Below, piece after piece: positions 9,344 to 18,328 of a stretch of DNA of 64,000 nt. The notes beneath the pieces are model-generated. The model was given only the letters and a program-made list of their open reading frames with translations. It searched no databases and had not been told where the DNA came from. The stretch is from NCBI GenBank assembly GCA_964394085.1, contig CAYMWF010000023.1, positions 9,724-73,723 on the forward strand. The letters are read 5' to 3'. Position 1 is the first letter of the stretch; each line of letters opens with the position of its first letter. This stretch comes from CAYMWF01 sp964394085 [NCBI: uncultured Gemmatimonadota bacterium]. Its GTDB lineage: Bacteria > GCA-2686955 > CAYMWF01. Position numbers and translations under genes: made by a program.

Positions 9344-11233
9344 ATGAAAAAGTTGAATGAAATATTGATGAAACCCGGCGGGAGCGCCGAGATACTCATG
9401 GGCAATCATGCGCTTGTCCGCGCGATGATCGAATCGGGCGTTCGCGCGGTTTCGTCCTATCCCGGCTCTCCCACTCCCGAAATCGCCGCAGCCATAGCGA
9501 CGATTCCGAAAGACGACTGTCCTTTCTACTTCGAGTTTTCGGTAAACGAAAAAGTGGCTACGGAAGTAGCGTTCGGAGCCTCGCTGAACGGTCACCTCTC
9601 GACGGTGTTCTTCAAGAGCGTGGGCCTGAATGTCGCCTCGGATACCTTCGTGCAGCTCGCGTATATGAATCTCCCCGGCGGAATGGTCATCGTGATCGGA
9701 GACGATCCGGGCGCCAATTCCTCTCAGAACGAGCAGGACAACAGGCACCTGGCGAAGCTCGCGTATATGCCCGTTTTCGAGCCCGCTACCGCCGGGGAGC
9801 TCTATTCGATGTTCAAGGAGGCCGCCGGGCTGTCGCGCCGGCTGCGGATGCCGGTCATACTGCGGTCCACCACCCATGTCTGCCACGCCAAAGAGAAGAT
9901 CGAGATGGAGCCGCGGGAGATTGCCGAATTCGACGACACTCCCCGATTCGATCCCGGGAACGGCCCGTATATCCCGATAGCGTCAGCGGTTTTTCCGATG
10001 AAGCGGAGAGCCCTGTCCAACCTGGCGGAGGTAGCCGAATACGCTGAACAGTCTGCTTTCAACGTGATCGAAGATAACGGCAACAGGGAGCGCGGGGTGA
10101 TCGTCACAGGGCTTCCCTACCTGTCCCTGAAGGATGTTCTGGAGGAAACGCAGCGCAAACCCGATATCCTGAAGCTCGGCTTGTCTTATCCGCTTCCCAC
10201 GAACCTCGTCCTGGATTTCCTCCGGCAACACCGTGAAGTCAAGGTGCTGGACGAGCTGGACGATATTCTCGAGCAGCAGATCAAAACCTGGGCGTACGAT
10301 CACGGGCTGAATACGAAGATCAGCGGAAAACTGGACATTGAGGACTGGATCGGCGAGTACACACCCGGAAAGGTCGGGGATGTGCTTCGCAGGACCTGGC
10401 CCGATCTTCTGCCTTCCAAAACGGAGAGACCCGCCCCATCCGTATCCATCGAGCCCCGGCCGGCGCAGATGTGTCCGGGCTGCGGCCACAGGTCCGCCTT
10501 CCACGCCATCAAACAGTCCCTCGGTGAAAATGATATCACCGTGGCCGACATCGGGTGTCATACGCTCGGTTTCCTCCCTCCTTACAACGTCGGGCAGGTC
10601 CTCCTCTGCATGGGTCACTCGAACGGAACCGCCGCCGGGCTGGGATTATACAACGAAACGCGGAAAATCGTAGCATTCCTGGGGGATTCCACCTTCTACC
10701 ACGCGGGTCTGCCCGGGATTGTCAACTCGATATTCAACAAGCATTCGCACACCCTGGTCATAATGGATAACGGAACCACCGCGATGACGGGGCATCAGAA
10801 CCATCCCGGGACAGGCCGCAATTTCTACGAGCTCACCGAGCGGCTGCCCATCCGCAAGGTGCTGGAGGGGCTGGGGGTGAAGCATATCGCGGAGGTGGAT
10901 ACATACCGGCAGGACAAGCTGAAAGACGCCGTCGTTGAGGCGATGGAGAAAGACGAATTCAGCGTGGTCATAGCAAAGCATCCATGCATGCTGAAATTCG
11001 CAAGGAACCAGCGCAGGCGCGGTAAACAGCTTCCGGCTCCGGTCGAAGTCTCCGGCAGGTGCGATAAACGGTATGTCTGCGTAAGTGAATTCGCCTGCCC
11101 GAGTTATCAGCTGGATGATGATGGAACCGTGTGGGTTCAGAAAGACCTGTGCATAGGCGACGGTTCCTGCATACAGACGTGCCCCGTGAAAGCGATCGAA
11201 GCGGCCAAAGGAGGAGCGGATGGAATCGGATAA
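9344..11233 (+). CDS. iorA: Indolepyruvate:ferredoxin oxidoreductase alpha subunit
   Basis: This is the thiamine-diphosphate-dependent subunit that oxidatively decarboxylates aryl pyruvates to aryl-acetyl-CoA while reducing ferredoxin. The N-terminal pyrimidine-binding domain begins 'GNHALVRAMIESGVRAVSSYPG'. The TPP pyrophosphate motif is 'GDSTFYHAG...NG', preceded by 'CPGCGHRSAF'. The C-terminus should hold two [4Fe-4S] clusters, but the second cysteine of each canonical C-x2-C-x2-C set is replaced: the first reads C-DKR-YV-C...CP and the second 'CIGDGSCIQTCP'. Length (629 aa) is normal. It overlaps iorB by 14 nt. A 121 bp gap separates it from actF, so it is probably its own unit. Confidence 0.92.
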   Translation: MKKLNEILMKPGGSAEILMGNHALVRAMIESGVRAVSSYPGSPTPEIAAAIATIPKDDCPFYFEFSVNEKVATEVAFGASLNGHLSTVFFKSVGLNVASDTFVQLAYMNLPGGMVIVIGDDPGANSSQNEQDNRHLAKLAYMPVFEPATAGELYSMFKEAAGLSRRLRMPVILRSTTHVCHAKEKIEMEPREIAEFDDTPRFDPGNGPYIPIASAVFPMKRRALSNLAEVAEYAEQSAFNVIEDNGNRERGVIVTGLPYLSLKDVLEETQRKPDILKLGLSYPLPTNLVLDFLRQHREVKVLDELDDILEQQIKTWAYDHGLNTKISGKLDIEDWIGEYTPGKVGDVLRRTWPDLLPSKTERPAPSVSIEPRPAQMCPGCGHRSAFHAIKQSLGENDITVADIGCHTLGFLPPYNVGQVLLCMGHSNGTAAGLGLYNETRKIVAFLGDSTFYHAGLPGIVNSIFNKHSHTLVIMDNGTTAMTGHQNHPGTGRNFYELTERLPIRKVLEGLGVKHIAEVDTYRQDKLKDAVVEAMEKDEFSVVIAKHPCMLKFARNQRRRGKQLPAPVEVSGRCDKRYVCVSEFACPSYQLDDDGTVWVQKDLCIGDGSCIQTCPVKAIEAAKGGADGIG

Positions 11234-11807
11234 CCTGGATATTTATCTTGTCGGGGTGGGCGGTCAGGGAACCGGTCTTTTGAGTGAGGCTATCGTCAGG
11301 GCCGCCGATTACGCCGGACATGATGTAAAGGGAGTGGATACCCACGGTCTTGCGCAGCGAGGCGGCATGGTCGTCTCGCAGATCAGAATCGGGAAAAGAG
11401 CTCATTCACCTCTGATTATGGAGGGCAGCGCCGGCCTGGTGATCGCGCTGGAGCGGCACGAAGCGCTCAGAGGTCTGAATACCTACCTCAAAGACGGTGG
11501 AACCCTGGTCTACTTCGATGCGGTCTGGCAGCCTCTTTCGGTGCGCGTAAGGCGGGAAAGCCAGCTGGATCCCGAGATGATTTCGACGGAATGTGCACGC
11601 AGGAACGTCAGGGAAGTCAAAGTAGTCGCCGATGACCTGGAAGATGCGCGGATGCAGAATATCGCGCTTCTGGGGAAGATAGCACAGAAAGGGTTGATAC
11701 CGGGGATAGAAGGTGAAGACTACGTGCGGGCTCTCACAGACCTTCTTGAAGGGAACCTCCTCGACAAGAACCTCGCTCTATTCAGAAAAATGGCAGTCAG
11801 TAATTAA
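11220..11807 (+). CDS. iorB: Indolepyruvate:ferredoxin oxidoreductase beta subunit
   Basis: This is the gamma/2-oxoacid-oxidoreductase-type partner of IorA, 195 residues long. Family hallmarks are 'GVGGQGTGLLSEAI' at the N-terminus and 'GVDTHGLAQRGGMVVSQIRIG', followed by the 'ERHEALRGL' segment. The ATG overlaps the 3' end of iorA and has an AGGAG ribosome site inside it. The TAA stop forms the left arm of a likely hairpin terminator shared with the convergent gene. Confidence 0.92.
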   Translation: MESDNLDIYLVGVGGQGTGLLSEAIVRAADYAGHDVKGVDTHGLAQRGGMVVSQIRIGKRAHSPLIMEGSAGLVIALERHEALRGLNTYLKDGGTLVYFDAVWQPLSVRVRRESQLDPEMISTECARRNVREVKVVADDLEDARMQNIALLGKIAQKGLIPGIEGEDYVRALTDLLEGNLLDKNLALFRKMAVSN

Positions 11808-11830
11808 CCGGGGGTCTACCGGGTTATTTT
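11805..11830 (+). terminator. Probable hairpin terminator between iorB and the convergent gene
   Basis: The arms TAACCGG (11805-11811) and CCGGGTTA (11819-11826) pair with one bulged G and are followed by TTTT. The hairpin includes the stop codons of both convergent genes, so it may end transcripts from either side. It is short, hence moderate confidence. Confidence 0.45.
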
Positions 11831-13461
11831 GTGAGCACGATCCTGACGTCGGAACGACTGCCGGATACATTCAACCTGCAGATATAGACTCCTGACGACA
11901 GGCTGCCGCCGCTCTCGCTCACGCCGTTCCAGTAAACTGCGTGGTTTCCCGGTGAAAGGTGCCGGCCGTCTATCAGTTTCTTCACCAGATTGCCGCTGAG
12001 ATCGAAAATCGTGAGATCGACAGGCGTCCTTGCGGCGCCGGGTACCGTGAAGTGGATGGTGGTAGAAGGATTGAACGGATTCGGACGGCAGAAAACTTCA
12101 GGTTTCTCGGGTTGAAGCGGGGTGTCTGTATCCTTCGTGACGCTCAGGGGATACTGCAGGGTCGTCGAAACGGCCAGGGGATTTAAGAAATTTCGTTCGA
12201 ATTCGGGTCCGAAAGGCCCCTCCTCCTCACTTCTCGCGGGTAAATTGACGGTCCATATAAGCACGCTGTATCCGTTCATGTTGGTCACCTGACGCCCTTC
12301 ATAGCCGGATTCGCCCCATTTCCAACCGTCGCCGGTATCGTTGCCTCCCACGTATCCTCCGTCGTTGTAGTATCGCAGCTGCTTCTTGCAGTCCATGTCA
12401 GAGAGATCGCTGATAACCAGCCATGAACCCGCTGTTGGATGATCGACTTCCTGCCAGGTCATCGCCGGCTCACGATCATTGGGGTTTCCGCCGCCGCCGC
12501 CGTCGATTATATCTTTATTGTAGAAAGGATCCGTTCCGCCGTTGTCATAATGGATCATTCCGGTCAACTCAGGGGAGAAATCGAAGAACTGTTTCATCGA
12601 GTATATGGAGAGGGGAATGATGCCCTTCAAAACCTGCAGCTCCACCACGTTCAGGGCCCGGTAATTCTTGTTGGTGAAAACGACACCGTCAATAACCCCG
12701 TAAAGCACCGTCCAGAAACGGGTTACATGACGTACAGGGCCGTCTATGGGCTGGACGTGCCTCCAGTCGATATCGATATCTTCTTCCGTCAACGGCTTCG
12801 ACCACCTGAAGAGCCTGTTCCTGATTTTCGATCTGTCCAGCATGTTTTCACCGCTGCCCCCCCAGCTTTCCTTGATCGAGTAACCAGAGAGTATGTGCGG
12901 GAAATCGTCGTGGAGATCCTGAACGTAAGCGTCGGTTTCCAGGGTGTTTTCAGGCATCCCGCTCCACCTGATATAGTCGGTGGTATCCCGCGGTATTCCG
13001 ATCGCCCGGTAGAAGTATGCCCAACCCCTGCTGTTCCCATCGGTCGGATCCTCGACTTCGACCTCGTAGCGCAGCGTGCTGTCCGCTCCGTCCAGCCAGG
13101 TGCCGGCATCCACTCGATCGCCGAGTTCGAAGCTCATGAAGACCACTTCGTCGTTACCGTCCAGATGCCCGAAGATTTCATCCCGCTTGAAATAATCGCC
13201 CTCATGATTCTTCTCGTCCACCTGGAGTACGATCTGTCGCCATTTTCCCCCGGTGAACGAGTATCCGTATAGCTCGTCCAGTGGAATGCTTCCCTCGCTG
13301 AGCATGGAAAGCGATTCTCCCGTGAACACAACGGGTTCATAATCGCGCTCCAGGGAGTTTCGCTCCAGCACGGCACTCGATGCAGCTCCTCCCGGTACCA
13401 GCGCAAGAAACGAAAAGAGAAGAAAGCTCGGAAAAGAAATTATTTCAGCCCTGGAAATCAC
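11824..13461 (-). CDS. Exported protein with FlgD-like/T9SS-type C-terminal sorting domain
   Basis: This 545-residue exported protein has a hydrophobic N-terminal signal ('FLLFSFLALVPGGAASS'). The large central part (residues ~40-430) has no family I recognise; it is rich in Asp, Trp and Tyr and looks beta-structured. The last ~85 residues are a FlgD-like Ig fold: the hallmark 'NPFNPSTTIHF', then 'DLTIFDLSGNLVKKL', 'HAVYWNG' and 'SGVYICRL', as in cell-surface sorting domains of FCB-group and related bacteria. A GTG start with GGGAG some 11 bases upstream is used. It is monocistronic and convergent with iorAB. Confidence 0.75.
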   Translation of the reverse strand: MISRAEIISFPSFLLFSFLALVPGGAASSAVLERNSLERDYEPVVFTGESLSMLSEGSIPLDELYGYSFTGGKWRQIVLQVDEKNHEGDYFKRDEIFGHLDGNDEVVFMSFELGDRVDAGTWLDGADSTLRYEVEVEDPTDGNSRGWAYFYRAIGIPRDTTDYIRWSGMPENTLETDAYVQDLHDDFPHILSGYSIKESWGGSGENMLDRSKIRNRLFRWSKPLTEEDIDIDWRHVQPIDGPVRHVTRFWTVLYGVIDGVVFTNKNYRALNVVELQVLKGIIPLSIYSMKQFFDFSPELTGMIHYDNGGTDPFYNKDIIDGGGGGNPNDREPAMTWQEVDHPTAGSWLVISDLSDMDCKKQLRYYNDGGYVGGNDTGDGWKWGESGYEGRQVTNMNGYSVLIWTVNLPARSEEEGPFGPEFERNFLNPLAVSTTLQYPLSVTKDTDTPLQPEKPEVFCRPNPFNPSTTIHFTVPGAARTPVDLTIFDLSGNLVKKLIDGRHLSPGNHAVYWNGVSESGGSLSSGVYICRLNVSGSRSDVRIVLTK

Positions 13462-13613
13462 TTCGACCGGTCTCCCTGCGGCAGGTTCAAGTTATTATGT
13501 CGCAACCGTCCGCGGAAAGTAAACGTCTACTTACACGGCAATACATCCTCGACGGGCTGAAGTTCCCGTATTCACAAGGGTTCACCGGTCTAAGTTTCTT
13601 GAAAAGGGACGAA

Positions 13614-14180
13614 TTACTTGCCCGGAAGCTTCGCAATCGAAAGGCTCGAGCCCATAAGCCCGAGCGGGATAGCGCACAACATGCAGCAGGCGCTCGACAC
13701 AACCAGTGAAAATGTTTCGATCTGCGAGCCGGGAGGGAGCGTAAGGGTGAATACGGCAAGTGCGACCGAGACGATAAAGAATAAACAGCCGATGAGTATC
13801 TTCTTTCTGAGGGCTGGAGCAGCAACTTTCTTGAATCTTGCTTTTCCGTCCAGGATTCCGCTGAAGAACGCCGCGGCAAGCGTAACAGGGAGAATCAGGG
13901 CCAGGATTTCAAATACCGTCAGGAGATCTTCCTTCACCGGGCCGTTCAGCATGGTGATTGCGATGCTGAACAGGAACAGGATCGAAGCGAATGCCTGGGG
14001 GAAATGGACCAGGACCGGGTGGATGTGTAGAGAGAGGATTCTTTTTCTCTCCGCTGAAATGTTTTCGGTATAGGACTCGAACACCTTCGCCGGCAGTCCG
14101 CAGGCCGGGCATACATCCTTCAGAGCCGACTCTTTCATGATGAATCCGCATGCTTTGCATTTAACCATCTTGACCATCAT
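13614..14180 (-). CDS. Rubredoxin-like zinc-ribbon plus DUF2231-type membrane protein
   Basis: The first 25 residues form a small metal-binding ribbon with CxxC pairs ('CKACG', 'CPACG'). Then comes 'HIHPVLVHFPQAF', which resembles the start of DUF2231 membrane domains, and four transmembrane helices. The start is placed at the ATG at 14180, where a GGGGAAA stretch precedes it; the longer open frame upstream is low-complexity and not protein-like. Function is unknown; related membrane proteins sit near haem or redox genes, and a metal or electron-transfer role is only a guess. Confidence 0.65.
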   Translation of the reverse strand: MMVKMVKCKACGFIMKESALKDVCPACGLPAKVFESYTENISAERKRILSLHIHPVLVHFPQAFASILFLFSIAITMLNGPVKEDLLTVFEILALILPVTLAAAFFSGILDGKARFKKVAAPALRKKILIGCLFFIVSVALAVFTLTLPPGSQIETFSLVVSSACCMLCAIPLGLMGSSLSIAKLPGK

Positions 14181-14592
14181 TTTCCCCAGGGTGAAGCATG
14201 AATACTTATGGTTCCTCTCCTGGCCGTTCCTGTTTCGGCATGCCTGGTACCGGCCAGGTGGCGGAACCGCCAGATTAGCACAATTCACGACGGGAAGCAT
14301 ATCGAAAGACGAGATCGAGCATTCTGCGCTGCAGGTCTTCTCTGCAATAGGGGGGGAAACAGGTAACCCGGCCGAACACATCATGCTGACACCGCCCTGC
14401 CGCAGTCCGTGAATCCCGGCGTTCGAATTTATTCGCGATGGCTGCCGGTGGTGCAGGTTATTCTGAAGTAAGTAATACAGTAATGTAATTTGATATTCTG
14501 AAAATGCGTGTTGCGCCTGTACTCATTGCCGATTATTCTTTGAAAAGATGACAACAAACCCAACAGGGGGAATTTTACCGGGAGTCGATATT
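14181..14592. other. Intergenic region, divergent promoters likely
   Basis: This ~410 bp gap lies between divergent genes. A short inverted repeat CCTGG...CCAGG near 14240 is visible. I see no convincing small gene; it probably holds the promoters for both flanking genes. Confidence 0.4.
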
Positions 14593-16629
14593 TTGAAACA
14601 GCACCTGTCATTCACCATCCTGATCGCGCTGTTGCTCCTTCTCGGGAGTGCGGCGCCAGCAACGGCGTACAAGACAAAGAATGTGATCATCGTGGTAATC
14701 GACGGTCTCAGAGACAGCGAAGGTTTCTCATACGAATTCAAACCCGAAGAGACCGAGCACCCGTACCTGCCCTTCATCTGGAACACCCTGAAAAAGAAGG
14801 GTACGTCGTACATGGAGATGTACAATATGGTCTACACTGCCACCACGCCGGGCCATGTTTGCTTGCTCACGGGTACGTGGCAGCCGATAAGAAACTTCGG
14901 CAAACTTTACGATTATGGACTTTCGAGAAGCTGGACGCCCACTGTCTTCGAGTACGCCAGGAAGGAGCTCGGGTGGTCCGAAGAGAAGTGTTGGTGCGTG
15001 ATCGGGAAGGCGAATTGCTGGGAAAACAATTTCAGCATCCATCCCCTGTATGGAGAGACGTACCGCGCAAGCCGCGTTCGGAAACCTGTCACCGGATTCA
15101 TCCAAGCCGATTCCGTGACGGTGGATACCCTGTTCCAGGTCATGGACGTGGATCAACCATCCCTCGTGCTGGTGAATCTCAAAACGGTTGACTGGGCAGG
15201 TCATACCGGGAATTTCGAACTTTATACGGAGGCGATCCGGCTCGCGGACAGGGCGGTCGAGCGGATATATAATCGGATCAAGTCTGATTCAGCATATAAC
15301 AGGAAGACCACGTTGATGATCACCTCGGATCACGGCCGGCACGATCCCGGGTTCGGCGACTTCCAGCATCACGGGGGTCTCTGCCACGGGTGTAAACACA
15401 TACCCTTCTTCATGTTCGGTCCTGACATCAGGAGGGACAAGGAGGTCTATCGGCGCGTATATATGACCGATATCGCCCCTACCGTCGGGGAGCTCCTCGG
15501 CTTTGCTACGCCGTATGCCCGGGGGCAGGTGCTCGGCGATGAGCTACAAGGCTTCATACAGCCGGAGCGGTTCATAATGAAAGAACCGGACGTGGCGGCG
15601 TATGAAAACATGGCGTTCGTTGCCTGGTCGGATAACAGAACCGGTATCGACCAGGTGTACGTCGCTTCCTCCTTCGACGGCGGCGTCACCTATGACGATA
15701 CGGTCCAGGTAAGCGAGACGGATTATTTCGCCATTCAACCGAACATAGCAGCGGACAGGAACGGCCTCCACGTTACATGGTTTGACTATGGCGGTGATCT
15801 GGGCAAGATTCAGTACCGGATGAGCCCCGATTACGGGTATACATGGGAATCCGAGCGGTTGGTGTTCGAGAACCGGCTCGAAAACGAATTCGGCAGCAAA
15901 CCCGCAGGCACCTGGAAACCTCACATAATTTCCGAGGCAGACCGGTGCCTGGTCGTTTTACCCTCGCATCCTGATTCACTCAAGGCGTTTCTCACCGAAG
16001 ATTCGGGTGAAACCTGGAAAGAAAGCCTTATCGATGAACATGCGAAGTTCTCCCGAAGCGTATCCTCATGCCGTCTCGGGAACGCGGTCGGCGCGGTATG
16101 GACCGACGAATCCTGGAAGGATGGTCAGAGCAACAGCTGGGAGATCTCGTTCAAACTGAGTGAACCGTTGGTCTCGGGATGGACAATCGAGCGGCGCCTA
16201 ACCAGCTCGAATGCGTATTCTCTCTATCCGACGTGTTGCTCGAACGGGGTTGATTACCTGTTTGTATCCTGGGCCGATAATGAGAGCGGAATCTTCCAGA
16301 TCCATATCGGCCTGAGCCCGAACAAAGGCGACTGGTTCAGTATAAAGGAAATAGTGACCAACAGCCCCGGCGGCGCCTGGCAGCCGAAGATCGTGTGGGA
16401 TCAGGAAAACAATCTCATCAGGTTGGTCTGGATCGATTACCGCGACGGTCACGGCGAGGTTTACGAATCACTGTTCGACGGTATCGATTGGACCCAGCCG
16501 GTGCGTGTAACGACTACAAGCGGTAGCGTGAACAATCTGAGCTGTGCCGTCAATAACTCCGGCGAGGCCTTCCTCGCCTGGGAGAACGTGACTTCGACAG
16601 ACTGTACCATCGGCGTATGCAAACGCTGA
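14593..16629 (+). CDS. Secreted AlkP-superfamily phosphodiesterase with BNR-like C-terminal domain
   Basis: This exported metalloenzyme is of the type I phosphodiesterase/nucleotide pyrophosphatase group. A TTG start at 14593 is preferred: GGGAG lies 8 bases upstream and the signal peptide follows directly; an ATG at 14548 would add 15 residues. Metal ligands and nucleophile fit the fold: 'VIDGLRD', 'TATTPGHVCLLTG' (Thr nucleophile), 'DWAGHTG', 'SDHGRHD' and 'QHHGGLCHG'. After about residue 345 the chain changes to sialidase-like BNR repeats ('VAWSDNRTGIDQVYVASSFDGG', 'DYGYTWES', 'EDSGETWKES'), which probably form a beta-propeller for substrate or surface binding. Substrate unknown. Confidence 0.8.
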   Translation: MKQHLSFTILIALLLLLGSAAPATAYKTKNVIIVVIDGLRDSEGFSYEFKPEETEHPYLPFIWNTLKKKGTSYMEMYNMVYTATTPGHVCLLTGTWQPIRNFGKLYDYGLSRSWTPTVFEYARKELGWSEEKCWCVIGKANCWENNFSIHPLYGETYRASRVRKPVTGFIQADSVTVDTLFQVMDVDQPSLVLVNLKTVDWAGHTGNFELYTEAIRLADRAVERIYNRIKSDSAYNRKTTLMITSDHGRHDPGFGDFQHHGGLCHGCKHIPFFMFGPDIRRDKEVYRRVYMTDIAPTVGELLGFATPYARGQVLGDELQGFIQPERFIMKEPDVAAYENMAFVAWSDNRTGIDQVYVASSFDGGVTYDDTVQVSETDYFAIQPNIAADRNGLHVTWFDYGGDLGKIQYRMSPDYGYTWESERLVFENRLENEFGSKPAGTWKPHIISEADRCLVVLPSHPDSLKAFLTEDSGETWKESLIDEHAKFSRSVSSCRLGNAVGAVWTDESWKDGQSNSWEISFKLSEPLVSGWTIERRLTSSNAYSLYPTCCSNGVDYLFVSWADNESGIFQIHIGLSPNKGDWFSIKEIVTNSPGGAWQPKIVWDQENNLIRLVWIDYRDGHGEVYESLFDGIDWTQPVRVTTTSGSVNNLSCAVNNSGEAFLAWENVTSTDCTIGVCKR

Positions 16630-17131
16630 CGATATCGCACAGCTCAATGAGGAAAAACAAAGTCGCCCCTCCCTGGACAGCCCCCGGACAGCACCCGAAG
16701 TTCGACGTTAAACTTGTTTCATCCTCGTTTTTCCTTCTTTCGAAAGGGTTCTCTCAGCACACGTAAAATCGATGCCTGGTTACTATTGGGAGATCAAAAC
16801 GAAGTGTGATTCTGCTATCGCCTGAACTTCCCACGAGTAAGGAGGTTTGATTTTCTTCGCCGCTCGTCGTAATCCGGTCAACCCGGTGGATTCCCCGTGG
16901 TGGCATTTCAACGTGACAAGCGGTTCATCGGTTGATATTATTGAATCGCCACATCAATTTGAGTTTTATATTTGAACCGGGAGTCCGCCGTAAACAAGGC
17001 CGGTATTCACGGTGCGCCCGGGTGAATGAACCGGTGAAATCCGGCATGCATGCTGTACTTGAGTGAATGGCCCGGCGAAATCCGGTGCCGGGGCGCGGCG
17101 TTATACGCGGCCGGGCAAGGCAGGGGAAGAG
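16630..17131. other. Intergenic region before the decayed CHAT gene
   Basis: About 500 bp without a gene. From 17022 to 17088 there are two degenerate direct repeats of the form GTGAATG-x-CCGG-x-GAAATCCGG. The end (AGGGGAAG before the ATG at 17132) is a relic ribosome site. Nothing else is seen. Confidence 0.4.
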
Positions 17132-17609
17132 ATGGAATATGCCGGCGGGATACCAGCCGCCTTGATCCGTGCTCCGCTGCGGATCGTGAAGTGGCAGCTG
17201 TTATCAGATCATCCTGAACTCTGGAGCGACGAGAGGCTGACGCCCATCGAACGGGAACGGGGAGATCCTGACCCTGAAGGAGATGGCCGCGAAGATGGAC
17301 CTCTCCCGCACCGACCTCGTGGTTTTGAGCGCCTGTGAAAGCGGTCTCGTCGGAGTCGACAGAAAATCGGACGAGTTTATCGGTCTGCCCGGCGGCTTCA
17401 TCCGGGCGGGCGCCAGAACCGTAATTGCGAGCCTCTGGGCCGTGGACGACATGTCGACGTTGATATTCATGACCGAATTCTACCGTTCGCTGATCGATGA
17501 AGGATTCACTCCGTCCCGCGCCCTTCGAGAGGCGCAGCTTACTCTCGCTTCCCAGGAGGGGTGGCGCCATCCATACTACTGGGGCGGATTCAGGGTTCTC
17601 GTCTCGTAA
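17132..17609 (+). pseudogene. Internally deleted TPR-CHAT protease gene (relic)
   Basis: This is a relic of a gene like the TPR-CHAT gene at 58725-62000. The start region survives: ATG at 17132 with an AGGGGAAG ribosome site, and 'APLRIVKWQLLSDHPELWSDERL' (17171-17251), matching 'APLRILEWQILLKHPELWSDEGL' of the intact paralogue. At about 17252-17258 the frame changes and the sequence jumps to the last ~120 codons of the CHAT domain: 'EILTLKEMAAKMDLSRTDLVVLSACESG' to the stop. Roughly 940 codons (all TPRs and the catalytic-His half) are missing. The Cys motif remains but not the His, so any product would be inactive. It is followed by sigma-like and TPR genes in the same order as the intact locus. 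Confidence 0.8.
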
Positions 17610-17677
17610 ATAATGTGGCGAATTTCCCGGGAGTCCGGTAATAATAGGTAGATACTTCGCGGAACCGGTTCGACCTG

Positions 17678-18307
17678 ATGAGTACAAAGACTGTAGATCG
17701 CGATTCGAAGAAATACGGCGGCGCCGGAGACTTCATCCGCGCCCTCGAGTCGCAGGATTGGGAGTTGCTGACCACATCCCTGGTGGGCTACGTGGTTATG
17801 AGTGCAAAATTATACGGCTGGAACGTCGACAGCTCGGGCATGCTGACGAACGGCATGGCACCCGAAGATATCGCGGCGATTGCGGTGCAGAAGGTCATTT
17901 CCGGCGAGCGGAGCTGGGACCCGGTGCGGCAGCCGAAGCTTTACTGGGTTCTGGTCGGTGTTGCGAGGAGCGAGTTGAACCATCTCTACCAGTCATGGTC
18001 GAACCGCCATATAAAGACGCGGGAGCCTTCCGTTCTCGAGAGCCGGGCGGACGAATCAAGCGGCCCGGCTGGTGAATTCCAGGAGAAGATGCGGAAAAAC
18101 CGGATAAGAGACGTAATGACCCTTATCCGCCGGGAGCTGAACGAGAAGCCGGATCTCGCCGAGATCTTCGATATGATCATGGACGGCACGTGGAAGTCCG
18201 GCGAAATCGCCGGGCGGCTGGGAGTCGAGGTAAAAGAGATATACAACATGAAGAAGCGGCTTCGGCGCTTCATCCTGGGTCTCTCCATAACCGCGGAGAC
18301 GTTTTGA
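17678..18307 (+). CDS. Sigma-70-like (ECF-type) factor linked to CHAT locus 1
   Basis: This 209-residue protein has sigma-factor architecture. Residues ~30-115 resemble region 2 ('EDIAAIAVQKVISGERSWDP', 'LYWVLVGVARSELNHLYQSWSNR'). A linker follows, and residues ~160-200 contain a region-4-like helix-turn-helix ('TWKSGEIAGRLGVEVKEIYNMKKRLRRFI'). It is divergent from standard ECF factors and has no transmembrane part. It lies 68 bp after the CHAT relic and 21 bp before a TPR gene, matching the order CHAT, sigma-like, TPR of the intact locus at 56.8-62.0 kb. The ATG at 17678 lacks a strong ribosome site. Confidence 0.7.
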   Translation: MSTKTVDRDSKKYGGAGDFIRALESQDWELLTTSLVGYVVMSAKLYGWNVDSSGMLTNGMAPEDIAAIAVQKVISGERSWDPVRQPKLYWVLVGVARSELNHLYQSWSNRHIKTREPSVLESRADESSGPAGEFQEKMRKNRIRDVMTLIRRELNEKPDLAEIFDMIMDGTWKSGEIAGRLGVEVKEIYNMKKRLRRFILGLSITAETF

Positions 18308-18328
18308 ACCAGGCCGGGGAAATACACG

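Noticed and set aside
17007-17687. 226-codon minus frame over the CHAT relic
   Set aside because: It overlaps the plus-strand fragments that match the intact CHAT paralogue.
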